A DNA stretch of 64,000 nt from Chitinophagaceae bacterium PMP191F (GTDB lineage Bacteria; Bacteroidota; Bacteroidia; Chitinophagales; Chitinophagaceae): the NCBI GenBank assembly GCA_001302245.1, contig LGYU01000022.1, forward strand, positions 62,001 through 126,000, in the 5' to 3' direction. Below the pieces are notes generated by a model. The model saw only the letters and a list, made by a program, of their open reading frames with translations. It made no database searches and had not been told where the DNA came from. Both the position numbers and the translations under genes were made by a program. Below are positions 45,718-54,124 of this stretch, piece by piece. Position 1 is the first letter of the stretch; the number at the start of each line of letters is the position of its first letter.

Positions 45718-48000
45718 ATGACAACCTGTGATAATATCACCAATTTTAGCTCAAGCCAGGTTACCCGTGTAAAATTGCTGGGGACAGGAATTGTATGCGG
45801 GCTGGAAATATTTCGCGACACACAGTGTTTTATCAGTCTGACAAAAGGAGTAGGCGTTACCTCTGCAGGTCATGTGATCTGTTTACCTGCAAAAACATTT
45901 AAATACTATCGGGAATATACAGGAGGAGTTGAGTATTTCAATACATTGATCAATTGCAAACCCGGTGTACAACAATCAGTAACGGTTTATGAGTTGCTGG
46001 AAAACCGGCAGGACGGTGCCATTTCCATTGTACCGCAGGATGTGGCTTCTATTGAAAAACCATTCCTGGAAGATAAAGTAGTGCTACTGTACCTGGAAGA
46101 TGAAGTGAAAATGACGGTAAAGGTACTGCTGATCAGCGAGCTGGATATGTGGTCTATTTTAAAGTGCAAGGGTATTTTGAAAAGCCATTGTATACAGACA
46201 GAACCCCTGGAGGAAGAAGATATTTCCATTTTTGATAAAGAGCGGGATAGCACATTGCCTGGTGAGGAAGAACTATACAATGCCATTAATAAAAAATACC
46301 TGATCCAGTCTATCGCTATCCGTCGTTTTGGGTATGGCAGTGTTGATATTGGTGATCTGTATCCGGAAGATGCCACAGAAAAGAATCTTAATCCCGATTT
46401 TAGTTTTGCTGACAGAGATGAGTTCTTTAAAGAATATACATTGCTGATCGATGACGCACTAGACAAACTGGATAAAGGGATAGACAAACTGCACAATCAT
46501 TTTGGTTGTACACTGGACGCCTGTGGTTGTAACAGCAATAATGAAGAAGATAAAGAAAAAGAGATCCGTTCACCTTGCAACCCACTGAACCCGGACAAGC
46601 AGGCTGAAACAGGATTGCAGATACATAATGTCAGGATCTTCGACAGCTACTTTACGCTTATAAATAAAAAATGGGCAACGTATAAAAGGAATGGTGCACC
46701 GGTGGAAAGTGTGCAGTATTTCTATGACTTTGTAAAGGACCTTATTAAAACATTCAACGAACTGGTGTTTGAATTGCAGGACCTGGTGAATGAATGTTGT
46801 CCGGATACTGATCTTTTTCCGCGTCACCTGATGCTGGGCCGCATTAAGGAGGATGTGAGTTTTCAGCTTTCTATTTTCAGGCAGTATTACCAGCAACCAC
46901 CGGTGTACAACAACAATGCCGACCGTTTGCAACTGGTGCGTTTCCTGCACTGGCGTATGGTGATCATGATGAAATGCTTTTATATTCCCGACTGGGAACT
47001 GGATGACCTGAGCGATGAAAGTTATTATGATGTATTACAAATGGAAAATGAAAAAAAGTTGCCAGATGATGAAGCGGATCATCTGCCGGTACGCATAACG
47101 CCGGGCAGACTGTTCTGCGAACCACTGGGTGCACAAACGATCCCTTTTTATTACAACCTGTCTAATAGTCCTTATTCTTTACAATATTACTGGGATTACA
47201 AATCGGTAAAACACAACCGTGAAGATCACCTGTTGTCATACTTCAGTAAAGAGCCTACCGGTTATACCAATCGTGATTTTGTAGTCAATCCATTTGTTTT
47301 TTCGCTGGATCAATATCCTTTTTACAGGGTAGAGGGACATACCGGTATGAAGGCAGATGAAGCAGTAGCTGCTATTAAGAATCTGCGCAGACGTTTTGCG
47401 CTCAGCTTTGATGTGGTAACGGCTACTTTAGCTGACCTGGAAAAATTGTTCAGTGACAATAATAATGACAACATCCCGGCATACGGGTTGGAGCATGTGG
47501 GCGGTGTACAAAAAGGATATACACTGATCTTACTTTGTGATGAACATAGTGAAGGTCGTAGGGTGCTGGGAGATTTCCAGGTACCTTTTATGGTGTTTAA
47601 CAACAAAAAAGATAATAGCCAGCTACAACCTCCCAAACCGGACGATGTTGCCGTAGTAGAAACAAAATGGCAACAGGCTGTGCTGAATAAAACTGGGGCA
47701 GCCGTAAGAACGGACCCTTTACAACGGATACCTGGTATTACTGCCAATATGGAAACAGTTATGCAGCAACTGGGAGTAAAATCGTACGACCAGATGGCGA
47801 GACTGACAAAAGACGATATTCCTGTGCTGGCAAAAGCGCTCAAAGTAGATGAAAGTACCATCAATCCTGAATGGTTTAAAACCGCAGCAGACCTGGCAAA
47901 AAAAGCTGATATAGAAAAGAACGTTCCGACCGGTGGATTGAAAAAAGAGAATATCAGCACTAATACTGCTACAAAAACAAAAAAAAGGCCGGATAAATAA
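45718..48000 (+). CDS. Unknown eCIS protein with a C-terminal helix-hairpin-helix module
   Basis: A 760-aa protein. The first 60 residues (FSSSQVTRVKLLGTGIVCGLEIFRDT, then KGVGVTSAGHVICLP) recur at the N-terminus of large unnamed proteins of Bacteroidetes injection clusters. The middle is helical with short cysteine-rich stretches (CTLDACGCNSNNEED). From about residue 668 to 735 there is a helix-hairpin-helix-like repeat (LQRIPGITANMETVMQQLG, VKSYDQMARLTKDDIPVLA, then a closing NPEWFKTAADLAKK), a fold usually used to bind nucleic acid or proteins. The tail is basic (ATKTKKRPDK). No function is established. It sits where Afp13, the fibre gene, sits in Afp, but has no fibre-like repeats. Confidence 0.75.
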   Translation: MTTCDNITNFSSSQVTRVKLLGTGIVCGLEIFRDTQCFISLTKGVGVTSAGHVICLPAKTFKYYREYTGGVEYFNTLINCKPGVQQSVTVYELLENRQDGAISIVPQDVASIEKPFLEDKVVLLYLEDEVKMTVKVLLISELDMWSILKCKGILKSHCIQTEPLEEEDISIFDKERDSTLPGEEELYNAINKKYLIQSIAIRRFGYGSVDIGDLYPEDATEKNLNPDFSFADRDEFFKEYTLLIDDALDKLDKGIDKLHNHFGCTLDACGCNSNNEEDKEKEIRSPCNPLNPDKQAETGLQIHNVRIFDSYFTLINKKWATYKRNGAPVESVQYFYDFVKDLIKTFNELVFELQDLVNECCPDTDLFPRHLMLGRIKEDVSFQLSIFRQYYQQPPVYNNNADRLQLVRFLHWRMVIMMKCFYIPDWELDDLSDESYYDVLQMENEKKLPDDEADHLPVRITPGRLFCEPLGAQTIPFYYNLSNSPYSLQYYWDYKSVKHNREDHLLSYFSKEPTGYTNRDFVVNPFVFSLDQYPFYRVEGHTGMKADEAVAAIKNLRRRFALSFDVVTATLADLEKLFSDNNNDNIPAYGLEHVGGVQKGYTLILLCDEHSEGRRVLGDFQVPFMVFNNKKDNSQLQPPKPDDVAVVETKWQQAVLNKTGAAVRTDPLQRIPGITANMETVMQQLGVKSYDQMARLTKDDIPVLAKALKVDESTINPEWFKTAADLAKKADIEKNVPTGGLKKENISTNTATKTKKRPDK

Positions 48001-48026
48001 TACCGGAAGCAACCGGAACAACAAGT

Positions 48027-49469
48027 ATGAGGTCACAACATACTATACGAAAGTTTTCACTGGAATTGCAACTGGCAGGACAACAGGAGTCTTACCGGTT
48101 GCAACGCCGTGCAGCTACATTGATCAAAGAAACCATGCTGAATGAACTGGATACAGTATTGACCACCTTTTTCCCCGGAGAAGATTATACACGCATCGGT
48201 TGTATAGAGTTGAACCTGGGAACTATTGGCGCTGATGTTTTTGATCACGTATTTGTAGAACATTTTATCAGCCTGTTAAAAACCCGTTTATTGTCATTAC
48301 AGGCAGCTGCGTATAGTAATCAAACCGGTGAAGATATACCGCAACATATTCCGGCAACGATGCATGTATTGCAGCAACTGCTTCATTTCCTTGCTCATGG
48401 AACAATCGCTTTTGCAGGAAGCACACCGGTTGTAAAAAGCTGGGAACAACATATTGAACAGGCTTTGCGTGAGCGTCCGCAAATGTTGGCGACTTTATCC
48501 GCAAAGTATGTTTCTTTTCACCGTACTATGGCAGAAAGGATGCTGTTGCAGTTTGAATCATCATTTGTTGAAGTAGTGCTGGAATTACTGGCGCCCGGTA
48601 TAAAAGGAATGATGGAAATATTGCATCAACTGGAAAAACAGGTACAACAGTACAGTTTTGCAGTAGCAATGCATAAAAAAATACTGGCGGTACTGGTATA
48701 TTATGTGTTGCGGTCAGATTCGGATCTTGCTGTTGCAATGCTGCAGCAAATAATCACCCAACTGAACAAAGCTGAGAAACAAGGTACTCCACTACGCGCT
48801 ATGACTGGTATTCCTGGGGGCATTGCCGTTTTACTGCAACCGGTGTATCCTGTTGCAGTAATGACATTACCCGTTACAAAAGGAGATAAAATACAGGATG
48901 TGAATGCCCGTGAGCTACCGCTGCAGCAACCTGAACAGGAAATAGCAGGAGAGGTGGCAGAAGAAAGTGTTTTTATTGATAATGCAGGGCTGGTATTACT
49001 GCATCCTTTTTTGGCGGACTTTTTTAAAACGTTGCAATTGATGCAGGATGGCCGTTTTGTAAATGAGCAGGCGCAATATAAAGCTGCACACCTGCTGCAA
49101 TACCTGGTAAACGGCGAAGAAGAAGCACCGGAATATTGTATGTTGATCAATAAAGTATTATGCGGTCTGCATAGCGATCAGCATATTGAACGTTTTGTAC
49201 AATTATCCGATGTAGAAAAACAGGAAGCGCATCACCTGCTACAAGCAGTGGTAGGGCATTGGACGGCTTTAAAAAGTAGCTCACCCGAAGCATTGCAACA
49301 AACCTTTCTGCTACGAAAAGGAAAATTACGTTTTGTCGCAACCGATCATTGCTGGAAACTACAGGTAGAACAGAAAGCATTTGATATACTGTTGGATAAA
49401 TTGCCCTGGGGCTTTTCATACATCCAGCTATCCTGGATGGAAAGCCCATTGGTAACGGAATGGCAATAG
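48027..49469 (+). CDS. Contractile injection system tape measure protein (Afp14-like)
   Basis: A 480-aa protein starting 26 bp after the preceding gene. The N-terminal IRKFSLELQLAGQQESYRLQ with GCIELNLGTI (about residues 54-63) and the late NAGLVLLHPFLADFFKTLQL block are the recurring marks of this family. It is mostly helical with Leu-rich amphipathic segments, consistent with a protein that runs inside the tube and fixes its length. Tape length scales with particle length, so a fairly short trunk is suggested compared with phages. It is followed by the three cargo-like genes. Confidence 0.87.
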   Translation: MRSQHTIRKFSLELQLAGQQESYRLQRRAATLIKETMLNELDTVLTTFFPGEDYTRIGCIELNLGTIGADVFDHVFVEHFISLLKTRLLSLQAAAYSNQTGEDIPQHIPATMHVLQQLLHFLAHGTIAFAGSTPVVKSWEQHIEQALRERPQMLATLSAKYVSFHRTMAERMLLQFESSFVEVVLELLAPGIKGMMEILHQLEKQVQQYSFAVAMHKKILAVLVYYVLRSDSDLAVAMLQQIITQLNKAEKQGTPLRAMTGIPGGIAVLLQPVYPVAVMTLPVTKGDKIQDVNARELPLQQPEQEIAGEVAEESVFIDNAGLVLLHPFLADFFKTLQLMQDGRFVNEQAQYKAAHLLQYLVNGEEEAPEYCMLINKVLCGLHSDQHIERFVQLSDVEKQEAHHLLQAVVGHWTALKSSSPEALQQTFLLRKGKLRFVATDHCWKLQVEQKAFDILLDKLPWGFSYIQLSWMESPLVTEWQ

Positions 49470-49494
49470 CTGGCAGCAGTTCATTTTTAAAACA

Positions 49495-52400
49495 ATGGCT
49501 ATGCAAACTGTAGCTGAAAAAAATACAACATCTGCGGTACCAAAGAGCAATGGATTGTTTTTTGGCAATACTGTTACCAGTACACGTGCGTTTGTTCAGC
49601 CAAAACTGACTGTAAATGAGCCCGGTGATGCTTATGAAAGAGAAGCCGATGCCGTGGCTGAAAAAGTATTGGGCATGCATGATGCTCCGGTACAGGCAAA
49701 GGCTTTACCGGTTACATATGTTCAAAGAAAATGTGCTGCCTGTGAGGAAGAACAGAAGAAAGATATTCAGCGTAAATGTGCACACTGCGAAGAAGAGGAT
49801 AAAAACATACAACGTAAAGAACAGGCTCCCGAACAGAATACAGTAATGGTACAGGGAGATCAGCAAATAGCAACTACACCTGTACAACGTAAATGTACAC
49901 ATTGTGAAGAAGAAGAAAAGAAAATGCAGCGTAAGGAAGAGCGCGCGCAAGCAACTTCTGCTGATTCAGGATTGAATGATTATGTAAGCAATCTTCCAGG
50001 AAAAGGGGATGCGCTTCCTGATGATGTACGCAGTTATTACGAGCCCAGATTTGGTTATAATTTCAACAATGTACGGGTACATACAGATGTTGTTGCTGCC
50101 AAATCTGCACAGTCCATCAATGCATTGGCATATACTACCGGCAGTAATATTGTTTTCAATAGCGGGCAATATGCGCCGCAGAGTGATACCGGTAAAAGAT
50201 TACTGGCACATGAGTTAACGCATGTAGTACAGCAGGGTGCAGGTACAGGTGAGCATATTCAGAAGCAGGAAGGGGAAGAAAGCACCGATGCAAACGGTAC
50301 GGCAACAGGCAGTGGTAACGCTGTACCTGATTTTGGTACTACACCACCGGAGCCCGGTTGTCCGCGTGAACCAACAAGACTGGGTGATGTAACACCGGAG
50401 CCTCCCTGTGAGCAAAGTGATACTGAGATTGATGGTGAGAAATTCCAATTTTGCAAATCCAGTGATGTATTTAAAGATCCGGCAGATGCAAACAGGTTGG
50501 TCAATTTTGTACGCAGCCAGCGTGCCAATGCCACTTTTGAAGTACATGCCTATGCCAGCCAGGAAAGTACTAATACCTACAATATTAACCTGGCCTGTTA
50601 CAGGGCCAAACGGACAGCCCGCAGTATGATCAATGCGGGTGTGCGTTCAGAAAGGATCCGTATCGTTAATAAAGGGGCTACCACAAGATTTGGTGCAGGC
50701 TGGACAGAAGCCCAGTTGCAAAAGAACAGGGTAGTACTGGTAGCGCCGACGGCGCAGGCGGATCAACCGATGGGTGAACTGCCTGAAAACAGGCACGAGA
50801 TCGTAAATATTGCACGTGATAAACTATTGCGTGGTGAATACAGGCTGGCTGCTGATGCCTACATCTCTATGTGGACATGCGGCACGATTCCCAGTATCAG
50901 CGAAGCCGTACGCAGAACCACTATACTGATAGAAGATGAACCTAACGCCCCACAGAATGTAACCCCAATGGGACACCTGATGCCACGTGGCTTAAATACC
51001 ATTGTACTCAGTGCGGAAATATTCAGCATGTCCAATCCATTGGAGTGCGTTATGGGCAGGATTATTGATATGTCTTTTCACCACATGGCAAGACCAGAAA
51101 TACCCGATCCGAACGAAGTACATGGTGCGGCACTGTTCCTGGTTGAGCTGGCAGGTTTTCAACCCTGTGAACAGGCTGGTACCCCGGATCTTCCGGGATT
51201 GCCGGGAACCGGCACGCCTGCAACACGTTTGTGGAATCCACCGGGCAGGGATCCGATGGCAGCCAATGGCCGCACACCATCCTGTACTGCCACACCATTA
51301 GCCGGCCCGCAGGTAAGAGGTGACCGTTCACAGATCGGTCATACGGCACCGGTATTTCTTGCTAATGTAACAGCTCCCAATGCCAGTGGTAATACTATTG
51401 TAAGGATGCGTGGCGGAATGATCAGTATGGCATCACCTAGTGGAGCAATGTCGCTCAATGCAGTAATAACAGCAACCGGGAATGCTGCTGATTTCCCTAA
51501 CTACGAGCTGGGCTTTATACAAACCATCGTAGCCAATGATATTACGATCGATTATGTATCAGGGCACCGCCTGAACTTTATATTGCCATTACCTATCAGG
51601 GATGGCAGACCTTCTTCTGCAGGTGGTGTGGAACCCTGGTTTGAGCCGGCCGCAATTGCAACGCCGGATGCGTCGGGTAATGCAACCGTATCATTATCAG
51701 ATTCACCCTCGCAGAGTATGAGCAGAGACTACCTGGATGTAGATAATTCTATAATGGAACCCATGATATTGGGTGGAAGCCAGCAGCAACCGGGACAACC
51801 ACCGTCTCCGCCTGTAGTACATAGACCGCAGTTTCCTACACAGGCTGGCAACACATTGAACCGGGCGCGCAAACACGTTGTTTTCAATACCTGGCTGGTT
51901 GCACGCCGCACAGGGGCATCACTGGACAGGTATGCTACGCAATTCCTGGATGGTACACAGATCACTTTTGATATGAACCTGGACCTTGTAGGAACCAATA
52001 CTTCCGGTACCTATAATGTTACCATGGACAATGTTACCGATAATACACCCATGCAGTTCCGTAACCCCGTTCCTGCTGATATAAGACCTGCAGAACAGCT
52101 TACTAAAATGGATCCTGCTCCCCGCAGATCAATCGCAGACAGATCGGAAGAGTTGCGTGAAATGCGTCGTTTCTCCAATGAAGTAAATCGTATTGCTGTG
52201 CCGATCCGTACGCGCATGGGATTAACGGACAGGATGGAAGCAGTTATCAAAATTGATCGTACAACAGGACGTATTGCATTCAATAGGCCAGGTAACCGTG
52301 CCGTATCGGTATCTTCTCCTGAAAGAATTATACCGCGTGATGTGCTGGATAATTTTGCAGATGAATTGTTTTTCAATATCCGGAAAGACAGTGTGCTGAA

Positions 52401-52893
52401 TGGCCAGCTTACTACTATAAATGTAGCCCTGCCAGCCATGTCGGGCGGCACATCCACTCCGCCAACCTTTACCAATTTGATCGATCGCCCGGGTATAAAG
52501 GCAAGGATGCGTGATATCTGGAACCGGTCGGTGGCTGATCCTTTAAACTTCAGAGAGTTTTCCATTACTGTTTTTATGAACAGAAGCAATCAGCAAATGG
52601 AATACGTGTTGCGCGAAGGACCTCCTGAAGATCAGGGTGGTGGTCATGGCGTGGCTATTTGCTACAACGGAGGGCAACCTTTACCCATCAATATATCGGT
52701 GCTTGGTACTTTTCATACACATCCTGATCCTGATGGAAGACAGGAACCCAGTGATGATGACCTGGGAAATGTCAGGAATAATCCTGACAGATGCGGCACT
52801 GAACATTATGTAATAGCCGAAAGGAATGTGTACCAGTATACAGGCGACAGGCGTATTACGCTGGGCAGAAGAAACGTTGTGCTGGGTAATTAA
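49495..52893 (+). CDS. eCIS-core (DUF4157) cargo protein with OmpA-like and JAMM-like domains
   Basis: An 1132-aa multidomain protein. Residues 15-60 are the N-terminal arm of DUF4157 proteins (FVQPKLTVNEPGDAYEREAD). Three CxxC knuckles follow in a repeated context QRKCxxCEEE (Cys 80/83, 95/98, 134/137). The DUF4157 domain runs from about 166 to 250 with DDVRSYYEPRFGYNFNNVRV and the zinc-type helix HELTH (239-243). An OmpA-like domain spans about 310-420 (FEVHAYASQE ... KNRVVLV). A long unassigned beta-rich region comes next, and at the C-terminus FHTHP with S1086 and D1089 gives the HxH-x9-S-x2-D of a JAMM/MPN metallopeptidase-like site. It is inferred to be a delivered effector; a structural role is the alternative. 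Confidence 0.82.
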   Translation: MAMQTVAEKNTTSAVPKSNGLFFGNTVTSTRAFVQPKLTVNEPGDAYEREADAVAEKVLGMHDAPVQAKALPVTYVQRKCAACEEEQKKDIQRKCAHCEEEDKNIQRKEQAPEQNTVMVQGDQQIATTPVQRKCTHCEEEEKKMQRKEERAQATSADSGLNDYVSNLPGKGDALPDDVRSYYEPRFGYNFNNVRVHTDVVAAKSAQSINALAYTTGSNIVFNSGQYAPQSDTGKRLLAHELTHVVQQGAGTGEHIQKQEGEESTDANGTATGSGNAVPDFGTTPPEPGCPREPTRLGDVTPEPPCEQSDTEIDGEKFQFCKSSDVFKDPADANRLVNFVRSQRANATFEVHAYASQESTNTYNINLACYRAKRTARSMINAGVRSERIRIVNKGATTRFGAGWTEAQLQKNRVVLVAPTAQADQPMGELPENRHEIVNIARDKLLRGEYRLAADAYISMWTCGTIPSISEAVRRTTILIEDEPNAPQNVTPMGHLMPRGLNTIVLSAEIFSMSNPLECVMGRIIDMSFHHMARPEIPDPNEVHGAALFLVELAGFQPCEQAGTPDLPGLPGTGTPATRLWNPPGRDPMAANGRTPSCTATPLAGPQVRGDRSQIGHTAPVFLANVTAPNASGNTIVRMRGGMISMASPSGAMSLNAVITATGNAADFPNYELGFIQTIVANDITIDYVSGHRLNFILPLPIRDGRPSSAGGVEPWFEPAAIATPDASGNATVSLSDSPSQSMSRDYLDVDNSIMEPMILGGSQQQPGQPPSPPVVHRPQFPTQAGNTLNRARKHVVFNTWLVARRTGASLDRYATQFLDGTQITFDMNLDLVGTNTSGTYNVTMDNVTDNTPMQFRNPVPADIRPAEQLTKMDPAPRRSIADRSEELREMRRFSNEVNRIAVPIRTRMGLTDRMEAVIKIDRTTGRIAFNRPGNRAVSVSSPERIIPRDVLDNFADELFFNIRKDSVLNGQLTTINVALPAMSGGTSTPPTFTNLIDRPGIKARMRDIWNRSVADPLNFREFSITVFMNRSNQQMEYVLREGPPEDQGGGHGVAICYNGGQPLPINISVLGTFHTHPDPDGRQEPSDDDLGNVRNNPDRCGTEHYVIAERNVYQYTGDRRITLGRRNVVLGN

Positions 52894-52937
52894 CAGCAAC
52901 CCGGATGTTGTGATGGTTGCAATAACAATAAGGTGTT

Positions 52938-54113
52938 ATGAATGAAAAAGAACGAAATCGTACGGCACCGGTAAAAATTGTACCGGACAATACTGACAAA
53001 AATGGTGATGGCAACTTCTTTCCTGCACGAAAACATATATCGGCACAGGAACAACAGGCTGATCATATAGCGGAGCAGGCGGTGAATGCCCCGGCTAAGG
53101 CTACTATCTTGCCGGTGATACAGAAAAAAGGTAACGGCGAACAAGCCGAAATACTGGAGCACGGATTGCAATCTGCAATGAGCGGTGGACAATACCTGCC
53201 AGATACCGTTCGTAGCTACTACGAACCCCGGATGGGTTTTGATTTCAGCAATGTAAAAATACATACAGGTGCTAATGCTACAGCTTCAGCACAATCGCTG
53301 CATGCACAGGCGTATACTGTTGGCCAAAATATTGTATTTAATAAAGATCGTTATGCACCGGATACTCATACCGGCAAAAAGTTGCTGGCGCATGAACTGA
53401 CACATGTAATGCAGCAACATGGACAGGCCAGGTCTGTTCAGAAAAAGGAAGACTGGGATTTTACGCCGAAAGATTATGAAACACTTACCAAAGCCAAAGG
53501 TGATCTTACTTTTGGGGTAGACAGTGGTTGGGTTCCACAAAAGCTGAAGGATAATATCCTGGCTACGTTGAAATTTGTATTGACCTCCAAACCTGTTGAA
53601 CGTACCAAAGGCATTAATGTAAAAGACTTCTATCATGGTCACCTGGCTGTTCCCAAAGCTGCTATGACCGAAGAGCTCCGGAAATCACGCAGCCAGTTCT
53701 CTTCTGATAGTGATGCACTGGAAGCAAAGGGAAGGGGCGGAGAATCGTATGACAAGATCACCAATAAAAATCTGAAAACATTTTCGGAGGCCATGGTGAA
53801 AATTGAGAACCTCGCTATTCCATTGGTTGATAAAGCTCTGGCTATTAAAGGATGTACTGTAGTATATCACACATTTGAACTGAGCGGACCTGCCGGTATG
53901 AAAGCAGGTAGTGACGTGAGGAATATTAAAACGGATATAGATGGATCACCTGCCGGTTTTTCACCGCCGGATATTAATAATGCCTCCAGCTATACAGACA
54001 ATTTTGTTCCCATATTACAGTTCGCATTCCTGGTAGATGAAAAAGGCGCGATACATGTTACAGTAGGTACTACATCCAATTTATCACGGGTTACAGGAAC
54101 CCCATTGGAATAA
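52938..54113 (+). CDS. eCIS-core (DUF4157) cargo protein with unknown C-terminal domain
   Basis: A 391-aa protein. An N-terminal arm (GNFFPARKHISAQEQQADHIAEQ) leads to a DUF4157 domain at about 85-160 (TVRSYYEPRMGFDFSNVKIH; HELTH at 152-156; MQQHGQ). The following 220 residues are not recognised: TFGVDSGWVPQKLKDNILATL, GINVKDFYHGHLAVPKAAM and the C-terminal strands ILQFAFLVDEKGAIHVTVGT. The segment around FYHGHLAVP has two His and might be an active site, but no family fits. By domain association it is a cargo or toxin of the injection system. It lies 44 bp after the first cargo gene and 11 bp before the third. Confidence 0.78.
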   Translation: MNEKERNRTAPVKIVPDNTDKNGDGNFFPARKHISAQEQQADHIAEQAVNAPAKATILPVIQKKGNGEQAEILEHGLQSAMSGGQYLPDTVRSYYEPRMGFDFSNVKIHTGANATASAQSLHAQAYTVGQNIVFNKDRYAPDTHTGKKLLAHELTHVMQQHGQARSVQKKEDWDFTPKDYETLTKAKGDLTFGVDSGWVPQKLKDNILATLKFVLTSKPVERTKGINVKDFYHGHLAVPKAAMTEELRKSRSQFSSDSDALEAKGRGGESYDKITNKNLKTFSEAMVKIENLAIPLVDKALAIKGCTVVYHTFELSGPAGMKAGSDVRNIKTDIDGSPAGFSPPDINNASSYTDNFVPILQFAFLVDEKGAIHVTVGTTSNLSRVTGTPLE

Positions 54114-54124
54114 AAGCAAGGCAC

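Noticed and set aside
47322-47960. A 212-codon minus-strand frame
   Set aside because: Antisense shadow of the 760-aa injection protein; Ser/Thr-rich with no recognisable domain.
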